Shown: positions 34,782-43,797, numbered from the stretch's first letter. The stretch is 64,000 nucleotides of DNA from JAAYAY01 sp964563135 (GCA_964563135.1 CAZLWV010000022.1:1-64000); one strand, 5' to 3'. Numbers and translations are program-made. Notes: generated by a model not told the origin, from the letters alone.

Positions 34782-35444
34782 GGGTTAGTCCTTGTGCGCT
34801 CTTGACGTGTCAATCAGGCCCGGCCGGGACAGCACAATCTGACGGGATTGTGTCCGCCCTGCCGGAAGCTGGGAGGCCCGTGTTCCAGGGGAACAGCAGT
34901 GATCGGCATCTGTTATAGCCTGCCGGCGGCCGGAATGCAGGGGTGGCATGCCCCCGGGGGCGGGCGGATCGGGGCGCGACGCGGGTCAGCGGGAAGCCGA
35001 TTCCGCCAAATTCAGGCCTGGCGGGGGGGAGGACAGACTTGTAGGACGGGTCTCCAGACCCGTCAGGAGCCCGGAAGCGTAGGGTGGGCCAGAACGCTCC
35101 AATGCCAAAGGGCGTTCACTGAGCGCCGATTGGCCACAGTCATTTCCGCATGAATTGTCGGTCCGCGAGTGACGGCCCACTTGTAGGACGGGTCTCCAGG
35201 CCCGTCAGGAGACAGGAGTCCGGAAGCGTAGGGTGGGCCAGAACGCTCCAATGCCAAAGGGCGTTCACTGAGCGCCGATCGGCCAGAGTCATTTCCGCAC
35301 GAATTGCCGGTCCGCGAGTGACGGCCCACCATGGGGCCGATCCCATTTCATACCGCGTGCATCGAATCAAAACAAAAAACATCTGAACGTCATGGTGAAC
35401 TGCGCAACCTGACGCGAACCGGCGGCCGCACCTGAATGAGATTG
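34782..35444. other. repeat-bearing intergenic region
   Basis: 663 bases without a credible gene. The second half (35038-35375) is occupied by two tandem copies of the palindromic repeat described next; the first half (34782-35037) shows nothing recognisable. Short frames in the repeat (GPPYASGLL and similar) recur only because the DNA repeats. Confidence 0.6.
35038..35375. repeat. two tandem copies of ~145-bp palindromic repeat plus 45-bp tail (left block)
   Basis: Copies at 35038-35179 and 35180-35330, then a tail reading through ATCCCATTTCATACCGCGTG to 35375. Each copy begins with a perfect or near-perfect palindrome, GACGGGTCTCCAGACCCGTC in copy 1 (35045-35064), and contains GGTGGGCC near its start and GGCCCAC near its end, so a whole unit can fold. 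The same two-copy block with the same tail recurs at 36204-36534, on the other side of a toxin-antitoxin pair. Confidence 0.9.
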
Positions 35445-35732
35445 TCACAGCTCATCTTCCCAACGGCGCGCACCGTGGAGCACGCGAACTATTCGAACTC
35501 CGCCGAAGATCGGCTCATAGAAGATCAGATGGTTGCCCATCACATGTCGGCGTAGGCCCTGCTTGAGTTCGTCCTGAGATTCACCGATCTCCGGGTGTTC
35601 AGCGATCATCCGAACGGTTCGGTCGATGCGTTCGAGAAACCGGTCGGCAGCGTCAATGCTGTCCTGGGCGATGTAGAGCCAAGCGTCGCGCAGGTCGGCC
35701 CGTGCGAGTTTGGAGCGGACGATACGGGACAT
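35445..35732 (-). CDS. RelE/ParE-family toxin
   Basis: 95 aa. ParE/RelE fold: VRSKLARADLRDAWLYIAQDSIDAADRFLERIDRTVRMIAEHPEIG, then LRRHVMGNHLIFYEPIFGGVRIVRVLHGARRWEDEL (in parts). The ending RVLHGARRWE is typical of ParE-like members, which poison gyrase or act on ribosomes. The start codon overlaps the antitoxin stop by one base (TAATG), the usual coupling. Tight linkage and the repeat frame point to a mobile cassette. Confidence 0.92.
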   Translation of the reverse strand: MSRIVRSKLARADLRDAWLYIAQDSIDAADRFLERIDRTVRMIAEHPEIGESQDELKQGLRRHVMGNHLIFYEPIFGGVRIVRVLHGARRWEDEL

Positions 35733-35998
35733 TATGACGTCTGCGGGGGCGCTTGTTCCAAGACTTGACGTGCCTCCGCTTTGATCGACTCGATGTCCCA
35801 GTCCTCGACCTCGCCACGATCAATGGCGTCCAGCCCCCTTTTCACTTCGCGACGAATGTAGTCCTCCCACAATGTGGGGAGCGCCTCTTCAGGCATAACG
35901 AGGTAGACCGTATTCGTTTCATCGTCCTCGACACGGAGCGGCTTGCCCGGATTGGCTTGGAGGGCCAGACGTTGTTCACTGGTCAGTTTCGGAGTCAT
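35732..35998 (-). CDS. antitoxin of the RelE/ParE pair
   Basis: 88 aa from ATG 35998. The N-terminal segment LTSEQRLALQANPGKPLRVEDDETNTVYLVMPEEALPTLWEDYIRREVKRGLDAIDRG is followed by EDWDIESIKAEARQVLEQA, the C-terminal helix that usually wraps the toxin. The family is one of the small RelB/ParD-like antitoxins without an obvious ribbon-helix-helix start. It probably represses its own promoter with the toxin. A longer frame upstream belongs to the repeat. Confidence 0.85.
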   Translation of the reverse strand: MTPKLTSEQRLALQANPGKPLRVEDDETNTVYLVMPEEALPTLWEDYIRREVKRGLDAIDRGEVEDWDIESIKAEARQVLEQAPPQTS

Positions 35999-36203
35999 GT
36001 CCTCATTATAGCGGCCCACCTGCAAAATCGCTAATGCGCATTGGCTGTTCTCCCTCCTTCGGGGGCGTGGCAATGTCTTCTCCGCTGCCTGAGGTAGCGG
36101 GATTTCCCTGCCCCCGCATCGCCCGGACGCATTCGCAACCGCTTGATCATCAACCCGACGGCACGCCAGCACGGACGGATGCCGTCGTGGTTCACTTGGC
36201 CCA

Positions 36204-36534
36204 CTTGTAGGACGGGTCTCCAGGCCCGTCAGGAGCCCGGAAGCGTATGGTGGGCCAGAACGCTCCAATGCCAAAGGGTGTTCACTGAGTGCCGATTGTC
36301 CAGAGTCATTTCCGCGCGAATTGCCGGTCCGCGAGGGACGGCCCACTTGTAGGACGGGTCTCCAGGCCCGTCAGGAGCCCGGAAGCGTAGGGTGGGCCAG
36401 AACGCCCAGAGCCAAACGGCGTTCACTGAGCGCCGATTGTCCAGAGTCATTTCCGTATGAATTGCCGGTCCGCGCGTGACGGCCCACCATGGAACGGATC
36501 CCATTTCATACCGCGTGCATCGCATCAAACCGTG
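36204..36534. repeat. two tandem copies of palindromic repeat plus tail (right block)
   Basis: Copies at 36204-36344 and 36345-36489, then the same tail (ATCCCATTTCATACCGCGTG) to 36534. It is near-identical to the left block and in the same orientation, 1.17 kb away. Gene content between the blocks is the TA pair plus ~200 bases of unassigned DNA. Confidence 0.9.
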
Positions 36535-36613
36535 TCCCATCACGCATCACCAATGCGCTGTCGGCACGATTGGGCCTGCAACCAAATCATCCTGCATGGC
36601 AGACCGCGCGTGT

Positions 36614-37963
36614 TCAATCAAAAACGGTCACTGAGCGGAAGAGGTCCAAGAGGCGCTTGTCGCCGGCCGTGTTTTTCGTAGTTCCGTAGTGCCCGGTGGT
36701 GGGATTGGTGCTCATGAACTTCCTGGTGGCCGCGGGCAGCGCATTGTAGAAGGCGAAGACGCTGCTGGGAGTACAGAGCTCATCGGCAAAGCCGGTGCAC
36801 ACGTAAATGTCGCACTGGATGCGCGGGGCAAAATTCACCCCGTCGTGGTAAGCCAGCGTGACCGCACGGCGCGGGTCGGCCTCGATACGGGCGACCGCCT
36901 CCTTGCCGCGGTAAAGGGCTGCCGCGTCGCGCCCCTGCTTGTGACCGTTGTACTCGCAACCGCTCGGCACGCTCACCACCGCGATGGTGACCTCGGGATC
37001 CAAAGCCGCCGCCGCGATCGTCTGGATGCCGCCCAGACTCCCGCCGCGGACGACGAGCTGCCGATGGTTCCACTCAGGACGGCTCTTGATGAAGTCCAGC
37101 GCCCGCCTCACCCGAAGATACATGTCGTGGCCAAACCAGGTATCCCGGTCCGTATCGCCGGCTTTTCCCCCCTCTTCATACCAGGTCTGAGATATCCTCT
37201 TGTACTCTTCCTCGGTCTTGCCGGTGGGCAGACCGTGCCAACTGACGTAGAGGGCCAAGACCCCCTTGGAAGCCGTTTCCATGGCAACCTGCCTGCTCGC
37301 ATCCTGCCACACCATGCTCAGGTAGTCCACGCAGGCCGGCAGACTGGCAGGTTTCGCGTCGAGGGGCACGGCCAGATAGCCGGTCACGGGAGTGCGGCCA
37401 AGGCACTTGACCTCCACGCTGTAGCACTTGACCTTGCCCAGGAAAGCCTTGGGGACATCCACGGCGGTCAACGTCGGGTCGAGCGGCACCTGGTCGAGCT
37501 TGGCGCGGCAGGAAGCCCAGTAGGCGTCGAAATCGGCGGGACGAGAGTCGAGGGCTTTGATCTTGTCGGCGTCGTACATGGCGCCAATCTCGCCCACGAT
37601 CGTGGGCTTCATCCGGTGTTTGAAGATCCCCTCGCCCTCCAGCGGCTTGCCGTCGGGGCCGATGATCTCGAAGCCGAAGAACAGCCAGCCCGGACGATCC
37701 ATCGACGCCCTGATGGTCACGGCCTTGCCGTCGCAGAGAAACTCCTGCTGGCCGAAGATGTCGCGTTCGCGCTTCACGGTGCAGCGCAGCTTTTCACCCA
37801 CGGCCGGCTTGCCGTCGTTCAGAAGCGTGGCCGTGCAAATCGTCTCTTCACCGACCCTGTAGAAGCCGTCGCTCTTGTCGAGACGAACGTCGACCGAATA
37901 GCCGGCAAGTGCGACTGCCGGGGATATCGCCAGGAGTCCATAGATCAGTACCGTCAGTTTCAT
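36614..37963 (-). CDS. acetylxylan-esterase-like secreted alpha/beta hydrolase (AXE1 family)
   Basis: 449 aa from ATG 37963, signal peptide to ~residue 22. A beta-sandwich N-terminal region precedes the hydrolase domain. GGSLGGIQTIAAAAL carries the nucleophile Ser in the GxSxG setting, and CTGFADELCTPSSVFAFYNAL and TGHYGTT supply the acid and the final His as in AXE1/cephalosporin-C deacetylases. The likely substrate is an acetylated polysaccharide. The frame stays open into the upstream repeats, but the signal peptide fixes the start. It neighbours a sialidase-like gene on the same strand. Confidence 0.85.
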   Translation of the reverse strand: MKLTVLIYGLLAISPAVALAGYSVDVRLDKSDGFYRVGEETICTATLLNDGKPAVGEKLRCTVKRERDIFGQQEFLCDGKAVTIRASMDRPGWLFFGFEIIGPDGKPLEGEGIFKHRMKPTIVGEIGAMYDADKIKALDSRPADFDAYWASCRAKLDQVPLDPTLTAVDVPKAFLGKVKCYSVEVKCLGRTPVTGYLAVPLDAKPASLPACVDYLSMVWQDASRQVAMETASKGVLALYVSWHGLPTGKTEEEYKRISQTWYEEGGKAGDTDRDTWFGHDMYLRVRRALDFIKSRPEWNHRQLVVRGGSLGGIQTIAAAALDPEVTIAVVSVPSGCEYNGHKQGRDAAALYRGKEAVARIEADPRRAVTLAYHDGVNFAPRIQCDIYVCTGFADELCTPSSVFAFYNALPAATRKFMSTNPTTGHYGTTKNTAGDKRLLDLFRSVTVFD

Positions 37964-37971
37964 GTCATGCC

Positions 37972-38292
37972 CTACGATTCTCAAAGACGTGAATATTTCA
38001 TAAAGATCCGCGACCAACGGGAGCAGACCATTCCAGCCGAGCGGTAGCTCGCTCTGGTTGGCGGCCCTGCCGCCCTGCACTACGATTTTCAAAGACGTGA
38101 ATATTTCATAAAGATCCGCGACCAACGGGAGCGACCCATTTCAACTCGAGCAGTAGCTCGCTTTGGTTGGCGGCCCTGCCGCCCTGCACTACGATTTTCA
38201 AAGACGTGAATATTTCACCAAAATCCGCGACCAACGGGAGCAGACCATTCCAGCCGAGCGGTAGCTCGCTTTGGCTGGCGGCCCTGCCGCCC
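37972..38292. repeat. three tandem ~108-bp repeats
   Basis: Units at 37972-38079, 38080-38188 and 38189-38292, about 90% alike, each containing TGGCGGCCCTGCCGCC, whose GGCGG/CCGCC arms form a hairpin. They sit between the sialidase-like and esterase genes. On the minus strand an open frame extends from the repeats into the esterase. Confidence 0.85.
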
Positions 38293-38308
38293 GCGAGGAC
38301 GGCGCCGG

Positions 38309-39514
38309 TCACTTTCCGGTGGCCTTGTTGGCGACGATCGCCAGCGCGCTTCCGGGGGAGACGATCTTGCCTGCCCGGATGTCGGCCTCCGTAACGCGAT
38401 GGAAGGTGATCTCCTTGGCGCCGGTGCGCTCCCGGTCGTGGATGATGTAGATCACGCCGCCGTCGTCCTCGACCGCGTCGGGGTACGAGACCTGGTCGCG
38501 AGGGTCGAGCACGAGGCCGCCAGTCCACGTCTGGCCGTCGTCGGCGGAAACGAATGCGGTCATGTGCGAGCGGCTATAGCGCTGGTCGACGGGTCCGTTC
38601 TTCACCAGCAGCAGGTTTCCGGAGTGGAGACGCCCGAGGAAGAATCGCGAGTCGGGATTCTGGATCTTCGACCGTGCGACTTCGGTCCATGTTTTTCCGC
38701 GGTCGGTCGAGAACGACTCGCCCATGCCGTAGTTGGTGCGAACGAGCATCCAGAAGGAGCCGTCGCGGCGCTCGACCAGCATGTGTTCGTAGAAGGAGCG
38801 GTCCTGGGGGGGAACGCGGGCCTGAGAGAAGAAGCTGAACGTTTGGCCCTTGTCCCGAGAGACAAAGACATTGGCGCCGTTCAGTTCCGGCATCGAGAAC
38901 ACCACGTTCGCTTCCAGGTCGTGGGTCAGCTCGCCCAATCGGCCGGCGGTCGGGGGCATGTTCATGAACTCCACCGGCAGCAGCCAGCTTCCGTCGGAGG
39001 CGACCAGCGGCTTGTTCTTGAGATACCCGTGACCGAGACGCCGGGGGGCGGACCAGTTGGTGTTCTCATCGTCGGGATTGTCGGGATGGATTGCCCACAG
39101 TCCGCCGCGCCCGTCCCAGAAGCCATACAGTTGGCAGTAGAACAGCCAGACCTTGCCGTCCGGATCGGTCCAGAACCCCGGATCGAGAATCCGCAACGGC
39201 CCCGGGATGTCCAAGGCGAAAAGGGGCTTCGACCACGTGTCGCCGCGATCGCCGCTGGAGATCACAACACAGCCGTTCTCGTCGCCTTCGGTAAAATCGC
39301 CGGTGTGCCAGACCGCCCACAGCCTGCCGCCCCGGGAAATCGTCAGACTGGGGGCGGACTGGAAGCGCCGCGCGTCGTCGCGAAGGCTCGGCGGGACCGG
39401 CCTGATGATCCCGTGCGGGACGAGGGCGTCGGTCTCGTACTTCGGCTCTGCGGCCACGAGGCCGTGCGAGAGCGACAGCAGGACGAGAAAACAGCCGTAT
39501 CTGGAGCAGTTCAT
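38309..39514 (-). CDS. sialidase-like exo-glycosidase (BNR/Asp-box)
   Basis: 401 aa, signal peptide to residue ~22 (ATG 39514). Asp-box (SxDxGxTW) repeats occur at SSGDRGDTWSKP, SRDKGQTFSFF, STDRGKTWTEV and SADDGQTWTGG, giving a six-bladed propeller. It probably removes terminal sialic-like or other acidic sugars from glycans. Many planctomycetes carry secreted members of this fold. An in-frame extension upstream does not belong to the gene. Confidence 0.88.
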   Translation of the reverse strand: MNCSRYGCFLVLLSLSHGLVAAEPKYETDALVPHGIIRPVPPSLRDDARRFQSAPSLTISRGGRLWAVWHTGDFTEGDENGCVVISSGDRGDTWSKPLFALDIPGPLRILDPGFWTDPDGKVWLFYCQLYGFWDGRGGLWAIHPDNPDDENTNWSAPRRLGHGYLKNKPLVASDGSWLLPVEFMNMPPTAGRLGELTHDLEANVVFSMPELNGANVFVSRDKGQTFSFFSQARVPPQDRSFYEHMLVERRDGSFWMLVRTNYGMGESFSTDRGKTWTEVARSKIQNPDSRFFLGRLHSGNLLLVKNGPVDQRYSRSHMTAFVSADDGQTWTGGLVLDPRDQVSYPDAVEDDGGVIYIIHDRERTGAKEITFHRVTEADIRAGKIVSPGSALAIVANKATGK

Positions 39515-39804
39515 GGCCAGCGTCCTGTCGTGCTGAGGTTCTGGGAGAGGTCGTGGTCCAAGATATCCCGTTGCCATTGCGCCGGCAAGGCAGCGCATCG
39601 GGCGACGAGCTTGGAAGATTGCGGTGCAGGCTGCGTTCTTGGCCGTTGCCCGCTATAATCGGACCGCCGACTGCGGTGCGGCAAATCGAATATCTCCCCG
39701 CGGAAAGCCGGCGGGAACCAGCTCTGGGCAGGGGGGCATTCGTGCGTCGGGACTCGATTCTCTTGCGATTTCTCCTGGGGCCGCAGAACAGAAAAGGAAC
39801 TGAC

Positions 39805-41778
39805 ATGGTTCGCGACATGATGCGATTGGTGTGCCTGCTCTTGACCGGCTGGTCGCTGGCCAGCGCGGCCGATGTGGCGCCGACACAGGATTCGAAGTTC
39901 GAGCGGCTCAAATACAACCACCCGGGCCTGGCGGTCGATCTGGGGGCCGGGCTGTGGGCCTGGCCGCTGCCGATGGACGTCAACGGCGACGGGCGGATGG
40001 ACATGGTCATCAACGAAGAAGACGTGCCCTACAACGGCGTTTATGTCTACGAGAACCCGGGCTCGAACGAGAAGATGCCGATCTTCAAGCCGGCGCGCCG
40101 ACTCAGCGACGGGATGATCAACGCCCAGGTGAGCTACGTGGACGGGAAACCGCGGGTTCTCACGCCGGGCAAGGAATACCCCGACTTCGTTCATTTGGGG
40201 CTGTCCAAGCCGGTCGCGCTGCCGCTGGACGCCAATATCCACCCCAACAAGGTTCGGGGAAACATGTGGCGCTATGTCGACTTCGACGGCGACGGCACGA
40301 CGGACCTGGTGATCGGCATCGACGACTGGACCGACTACGGGGAGCCCTGGACCGGCTACAACGCCTACGACCTCTCGGGCCAATGGCTTCGCGGACCGTT
40401 GCGGGGCCAGGTCTACGTGGCGCGGAACACCGGCACCAACGAGCGCCCGCAGTACGCATCCCCGTCTCGATTGACCGACGCCGGCGGCCGCATCCTGGAG
40501 ACCTACGGCTGGCCGTCGCCGTGCCTGGCCGATTGGGACCGCGACGGCGACCTGGACATTGTCTGCGGCGAGTTCCTCAACCGTTTCAGCTATTTCGAGA
40601 ACACGGGGACCCGGACGGAGCCAAAATACTCGGCCGGGGTCCGGCTCGAGACGGCCGACGGCTCGCCGCTGGAGATGGACATGCAGATGATCACGCCGGT
40701 GGCCCTGGACTGGGACCGCGACGGCGATCCCGATCTGGTCTGCGGCGAAGAGAACGGCCGCATCGCCCTGCTCGAGAACACGGGCCGGTTGAAAGACGGG
40801 ATGCCGCTGTTCCTCGAGCCGGCCTATTTCCAGCAGGAGGCCGACGAGCTGAAGTGCGGGGCACTGGCCACGCCGTTTGCCGTCGACTGGGACGCCGATG
40901 GCGACTGGGACCTGATCAGCGGCAACTCGGCAGGCTACATTGTGTTCTTCGAGAACCTGAGCGGCTCTGGGGTGGAACGCCCCAAGTGGGCCGGCCCGGT
41001 CCGCCTCGCGGCGGACGGAAAGACCATCCGCATCCAGGCCGGCCCGAACGGCTCCATCCAGGGGCCCGGCGAGGCCTGTTTCGGCTACACGGTGCAGACG
41101 GTGGGCGATTGGGACGGCGACGGGCTCTTGGACATCGTGGCCAATTCGATCCTGGGCAAGGTGATCTGGTACAAAAACGTCGGCAGCGCCGCGCGGGCCA
41201 GACTCGCCGCGGCCCAGCCGGTGGAGGTCGAGTGGACGGGTCCCCAGCCGGCACTCGCCTGGGGCTGGATGCGCCCGGAGGGAAAACAACTCCTGACCCA
41301 GTGGCGTACCACACCCTTGGCGGTCGACTGGAACAAGGATGGCCTGATGGACCTGGTGATGCTCGACCAGGAAGGCTACTTGGCCCTGTTCGAGCGCGCC
41401 AAGGTCGGCGGCCAGTTGAAGCTGTTGCCACCCCGGCGTGCGTTCCTGGATGCCCAGGGAAAGCCGCTCCAACTCAGTGCCAAGAAGGCCGGCGCCAGCG
41501 GGAGACGCAAGATCTGCGCGGCGGATCTGGATGGCGACGGCGCGCTCGACCTTCTGGTCAACAGTTCCAATGCCAACTGGCTCCGTCAGAAGGAATGTCG
41601 CGACGGCCAATGGTACTTCGAGGACCGCGGGGCGGTCGATTCCCGACGGCTCGCCGGTCACACCACCTGCCCGACCACAGTCGATTTCGACAACAACGGC
41701 ATTCCGGACATCCTGATCGGCGCCGAAGACGGGCACTTCTACTATCTTCGCAGCGGGCGCTCCAAATCCAGCATGTGA
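39805..41778 (+). CDS. secreted FG-GAP/VCBS repeat protein
   Basis: 657 aa from ATG 39805 (AAGGA upstream); an open frame continues further up but the signal peptide (residues 3-22) starts here. Five or more repeats carry DxDxDG calcium-binding loops: DVNGDGRMDM, DFDGDGTTDL, DWDRDGDLDI, DWDRDGDPDL, DWDADGDWDL, DWDGDGLLDI and DLDGDGALDL. The fold is a seven-bladed propeller as in integrin-like FG-GAP proteins. It is probably a surface or secreted binding protein; no catalytic residue is visible. Confidence 0.9.
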   Translation: MVRDMMRLVCLLLTGWSLASAADVAPTQDSKFERLKYNHPGLAVDLGAGLWAWPLPMDVNGDGRMDMVINEEDVPYNGVYVYENPGSNEKMPIFKPARRLSDGMINAQVSYVDGKPRVLTPGKEYPDFVHLGLSKPVALPLDANIHPNKVRGNMWRYVDFDGDGTTDLVIGIDDWTDYGEPWTGYNAYDLSGQWLRGPLRGQVYVARNTGTNERPQYASPSRLTDAGGRILETYGWPSPCLADWDRDGDLDIVCGEFLNRFSYFENTGTRTEPKYSAGVRLETADGSPLEMDMQMITPVALDWDRDGDPDLVCGEENGRIALLENTGRLKDGMPLFLEPAYFQQEADELKCGALATPFAVDWDADGDWDLISGNSAGYIVFFENLSGSGVERPKWAGPVRLAADGKTIRIQAGPNGSIQGPGEACFGYTVQTVGDWDGDGLLDIVANSILGKVIWYKNVGSAARARLAAAQPVEVEWTGPQPALAWGWMRPEGKQLLTQWRTTPLAVDWNKDGLMDLVMLDQEGYLALFERAKVGGQLKLLPPRRAFLDAQGKPLQLSAKKAGASGRRKICAADLDGDGALDLLVNSSNANWLRQKECRDGQWYFEDRGAVDSRRLAGHTTCPTTVDFDNNGIPDILIGAEDGHFYYLRSGRSKSSM

Positions 41779-41893
41779 TCGTACGCCCTGCACGGGTCGA
41801 TTGGGCACAGGGGCACTGGTTCTCGGCCAAAGAGGCCGCCATTGGGCTTGCCCAATGGAAGCCACGATTGATGGCTAAGGGTGAGCCGTAACC

Positions 41894-42100
41894 TTACTGT
41901 TTGCTCGTTGTCCCCCGCCTCGCTGCGGCCGACGGAACGACAAGCAGAAGGTCCCTGTTCGGCGCAAAGCGGACCGCCGTGAGTCCGCCAACCGTGAAAG
42001 TCCCGACCCGACGCCACGGCAGTGGCGGATCAGAAGCGGGCATTGCCCGCATGCGTCGAATCATCGCGATCAGATGCGGAGGCAACGGAGAGTCCGCCAT
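41894..42100 (-). CDS. small protein partner of cREC, apparently C-terminally truncated
   Basis: 68 aa with AAGGA just before ATG 42100. The segment LPPHLIAMIRRMRAMPASDPPLPWRRVGTFTVGGLTAVRF looks like the N-terminus of a longer conserved protein that I recall beside cyclic-phosphate receiver genes. It stops abruptly in VPSAAARRGTTSKQ, so the remainder may have been lost. The recollection of a longer family is from memory, not a search. Confidence 0.45.
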   Translation of the reverse strand: MADSPLPPHLIAMIRRMRAMPASDPPLPWRRVGTFTVGGLTAVRFAPNRDLLLVVPSAAARRGTTSKQ

Positions 42101-42119
42101 TGATTCCTTCCCCGAAGCG

Positions 42120-42497
42120 TCAAGCTCCGTCGGTTAGCCGACGATGGCTGTCAGCCAACTTGGTTTCCAACGCCTTCTTCACGTCGTTGATCCACGCCGC
42201 TTTCACCCACTCCAGGTCGTTGAAGGGTGCAAGCCGGGAACACGTCCAGCCAGCGTCTTCCAAGACCATCATCATCCCTGGGGCTGCCAACGAATTGGAC
42301 GTGTGGATGAGAACCGGGCAGACCGGCTGCCGTGATCCCAAGTAGTCGGCCACATCACGACCCGTGCCAGGGTCTTGGATCTTTTCATTCAAGACCCGGT
42401 TTGCGCCGAGATCGTGGTCCAGGCAGAGCAGCTTCACGTCGGCCAAGTGTTCGGTCAGCCAAGCGATCATCTTCGGGGCGTTGTCGAAAACGACCAC
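42120..42497 (-). CDS. cREC (cyclic-phosphate receiver-like) protein, 5'-truncated
   Basis: 125 aa as opened at GTG 42497. Contains the receiver-like core FDNAPKMIAWLTEHLADVKLLCLDHDLGANR, whose LDHDLG holds the conserved acid, and later HTSNSLAAPGMMMVLEDAGWTCSRL. Related full-length proteins begin with an extra beta-strand and acidic patch. Here the frame can be read upstream to about 42560 as THRVICLRECIGEDR, but no start codon is available there, and stop codons come just before. It is likely a decayed or truncated gene. Confidence 0.5.
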   Translation of the reverse strand: MVVFDNAPKMIAWLTEHLADVKLLCLDHDLGANRVLNEKIQDPGTGRDVADYLGSRQPVCPVLIHTSNSLAAPGMMMVLEDAGWTCSRLAPFNDLEWVKAAWINDVKKALETKLADSHRRLTDGA

Positions 42498-42610
42498 CCG
42501 ATCCTCGCCAATGCACTCGCGCAGACAGATGACCCTGTGGGTCGCTCCTGCCGGGCGCGACTTGAAGCAAGAAAGCCGTCCTCAATTCAGAGAGTGACAC
42601 CCGGCAGGAG

Positions 42611-43090
42611 TCAACCACGTGCCCTTGCCAGCTTCAACAGCAGATACATCTCCCCTTGATGCCGGGCTTCGTCGTGCAGCCCATGGAGAATCGTCCCGGC
42701 AAGGTAGCGGGCAGAACCCTCCGGAATCACCAGCCGCTCGGCGGGCGTCTCTCGGAGCACGGCAAGCATCCGCTGCAACTGAAGCATCAGCAGCCGGGCA
42801 ACTTCGTCGCGACCGGGCCAGTCTTTCGTCGATGCCACCGGCCGGCAGTGCATGCCGAATCTCGTTTCCCACCCCTTCGGCAACTCGCTCTTCTTCGTGA
42901 GCGGCTCCAGGCACAGCTTGTCTTGCAGCCACAAGGCATGACCCGCATGCCAGAGGATATGGTTCGACGTCCCCCGCGGCGCCCACAACAGTTCGGTATC
43001 GGCGGCACCGAGCAGCAGATCGAGCGTGCACTCGCGCACCTGACGTGCCAGGTCGCACAGATGGGACGCACCGATCTCAAGCTCAGTCAT
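42611..43090 (-). CDS. DinB-family protein
   Basis: 159 aa four-helix protein with the metal-binding histidines of the DinB/YfiT fold: WHAGHALW near residue 47 and LHDEARHQGEMYLLL near the C-terminus. Members are thiol-dependent or metal-dependent hydrolases or transferases of uncertain substrate. ATG 43090 overlaps the stop of the upstream remnant by one base, so it was probably co-translated with that gene. The protein itself looks intact. Confidence 0.85.
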   Translation of the reverse strand: MTELEIGASHLCDLARQVRECTLDLLLGAADTELLWAPRGTSNHILWHAGHALWLQDKLCLEPLTKKSELPKGWETRFGMHCRPVASTKDWPGRDEVARLLMLQLQRMLAVLRETPAERLVIPEGSARYLAGTILHGLHDEARHQGEMYLLLKLARARG

Positions 43091-43524
43091 CAGCCGGCCT
43101 CCCAGCCTTCAATCACCGCCAACGCCGTGTTGACGTTCCCGAACGGCGCACTCACCTGAATCCCCGCAATCCGATCGCTGACCCGGCGGACCGATTCCTG
43201 GGCGATTTCGACGCCGACCTGGAGCTGCTCTTCCCGACCGCCGGCCGCCTCCATTCGCTCCATCACCGAGGTCGGGAATCTCCACGCCCGGCACCTCGTT
43301 CTGCATGAACTGGGCGTTGCGGAAACTAGCCAGCGGCCAGATGCCGGCCATGATCGGAATCTCGTACTGCTCGACTTCATCGAGGAAGCGCAATCGCCCA
43401 GAGCGACGAACCGCAGGGCGTAGGTCGTAAGATACTCGGGCGAACAGAGATAGATGCGGCGATTGTCGACCTCCTTGCACACCCCCTCACGAAGGGCATC
43501 TTTGAAACTGGTTGAAGCGGGCAT
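43090..43524 (-). pseudogene. methylenetetrahydrofolate reductase-like remnant, frameshifted
   Basis: Two frames are needed. The frame ending at 43090 reads VMERMEAAGGREEQLQVGVEIAQESVRRVSDRIAGIQVSAPFGN, and the +1-shifted frame around 43255-43400 reads FLDEVEQYEIPIMAGIWPLASFRNAQFMQNEVPGVEIPD (in parts). Together they match the C-terminal half of MTHFR-type proteins (MAGIWPLxSxRNAxFMxNEVPGV...QVSAPFGN). The N-terminal barrel is missing. The remaining N-terminal ~45 codons resemble nothing known. The loss of phase means it is not functional as MTHFR. Confidence 0.75.
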
Positions 43525-43563
43525 GTTTTCGCAATTGGCTCAAAGTGTCTCGAAGTCACGAAG

Positions 43564-43644
43564 AAGGTGATACCTTTTGCCGGAATGGCCGGACCAACCT
43601 TGGGTCGGTGCCCGGTGTTTCGCACAAAAGGTGGCTGTCACCTT
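43564..43644. repeat. 81-bp inverted-repeat element
   Basis: Left arm AAGGTGATACCTTTTG (43564-43579) and right arm CAAAAGGTGGCTGTCACCTT (43625-43644) are imperfect inverted copies. Probably a REP or miniature element. No coding content. Confidence 0.55.
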
Positions 43645-43768
43645 TTTCCGCCCTCCGGCGCTCCACGACAAACCACTCATTCTAGGAAATGCCGCCCGAT
43701 TCCGGGAGGTATGACGACCGATCGGCCAGACCGATCACAAAACAACCCTCACGATTCCGAAAAACTGG

Positions 43769-43797
43769 TTGACATTTGTATTCGAATCAGATACAGT
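43769..43797 (+). promoter_or_regulatory. blaI promoter
   Basis: TTGACA at 43769-43774, 17-base spacer, TACAGT at 43792-43797: a near-consensus sigma70-type promoter 55 bases before GTG 43852. The spacer is entirely covered by the operator dyad. Confidence 0.75.

Noticed and set aside
35038..36534. Repeats considered as a CRISPR array
   Set aside because: Units are ~145 bp, only four copies, with no short unique spacers and no cas genes; they behave as palindromic intergenic repeats.
36614..38125. Extended esterase frame into the repeats
   Set aside because: The signal peptide at 37963 fixes the start; the extension is made of the tandem repeat translated in phase.
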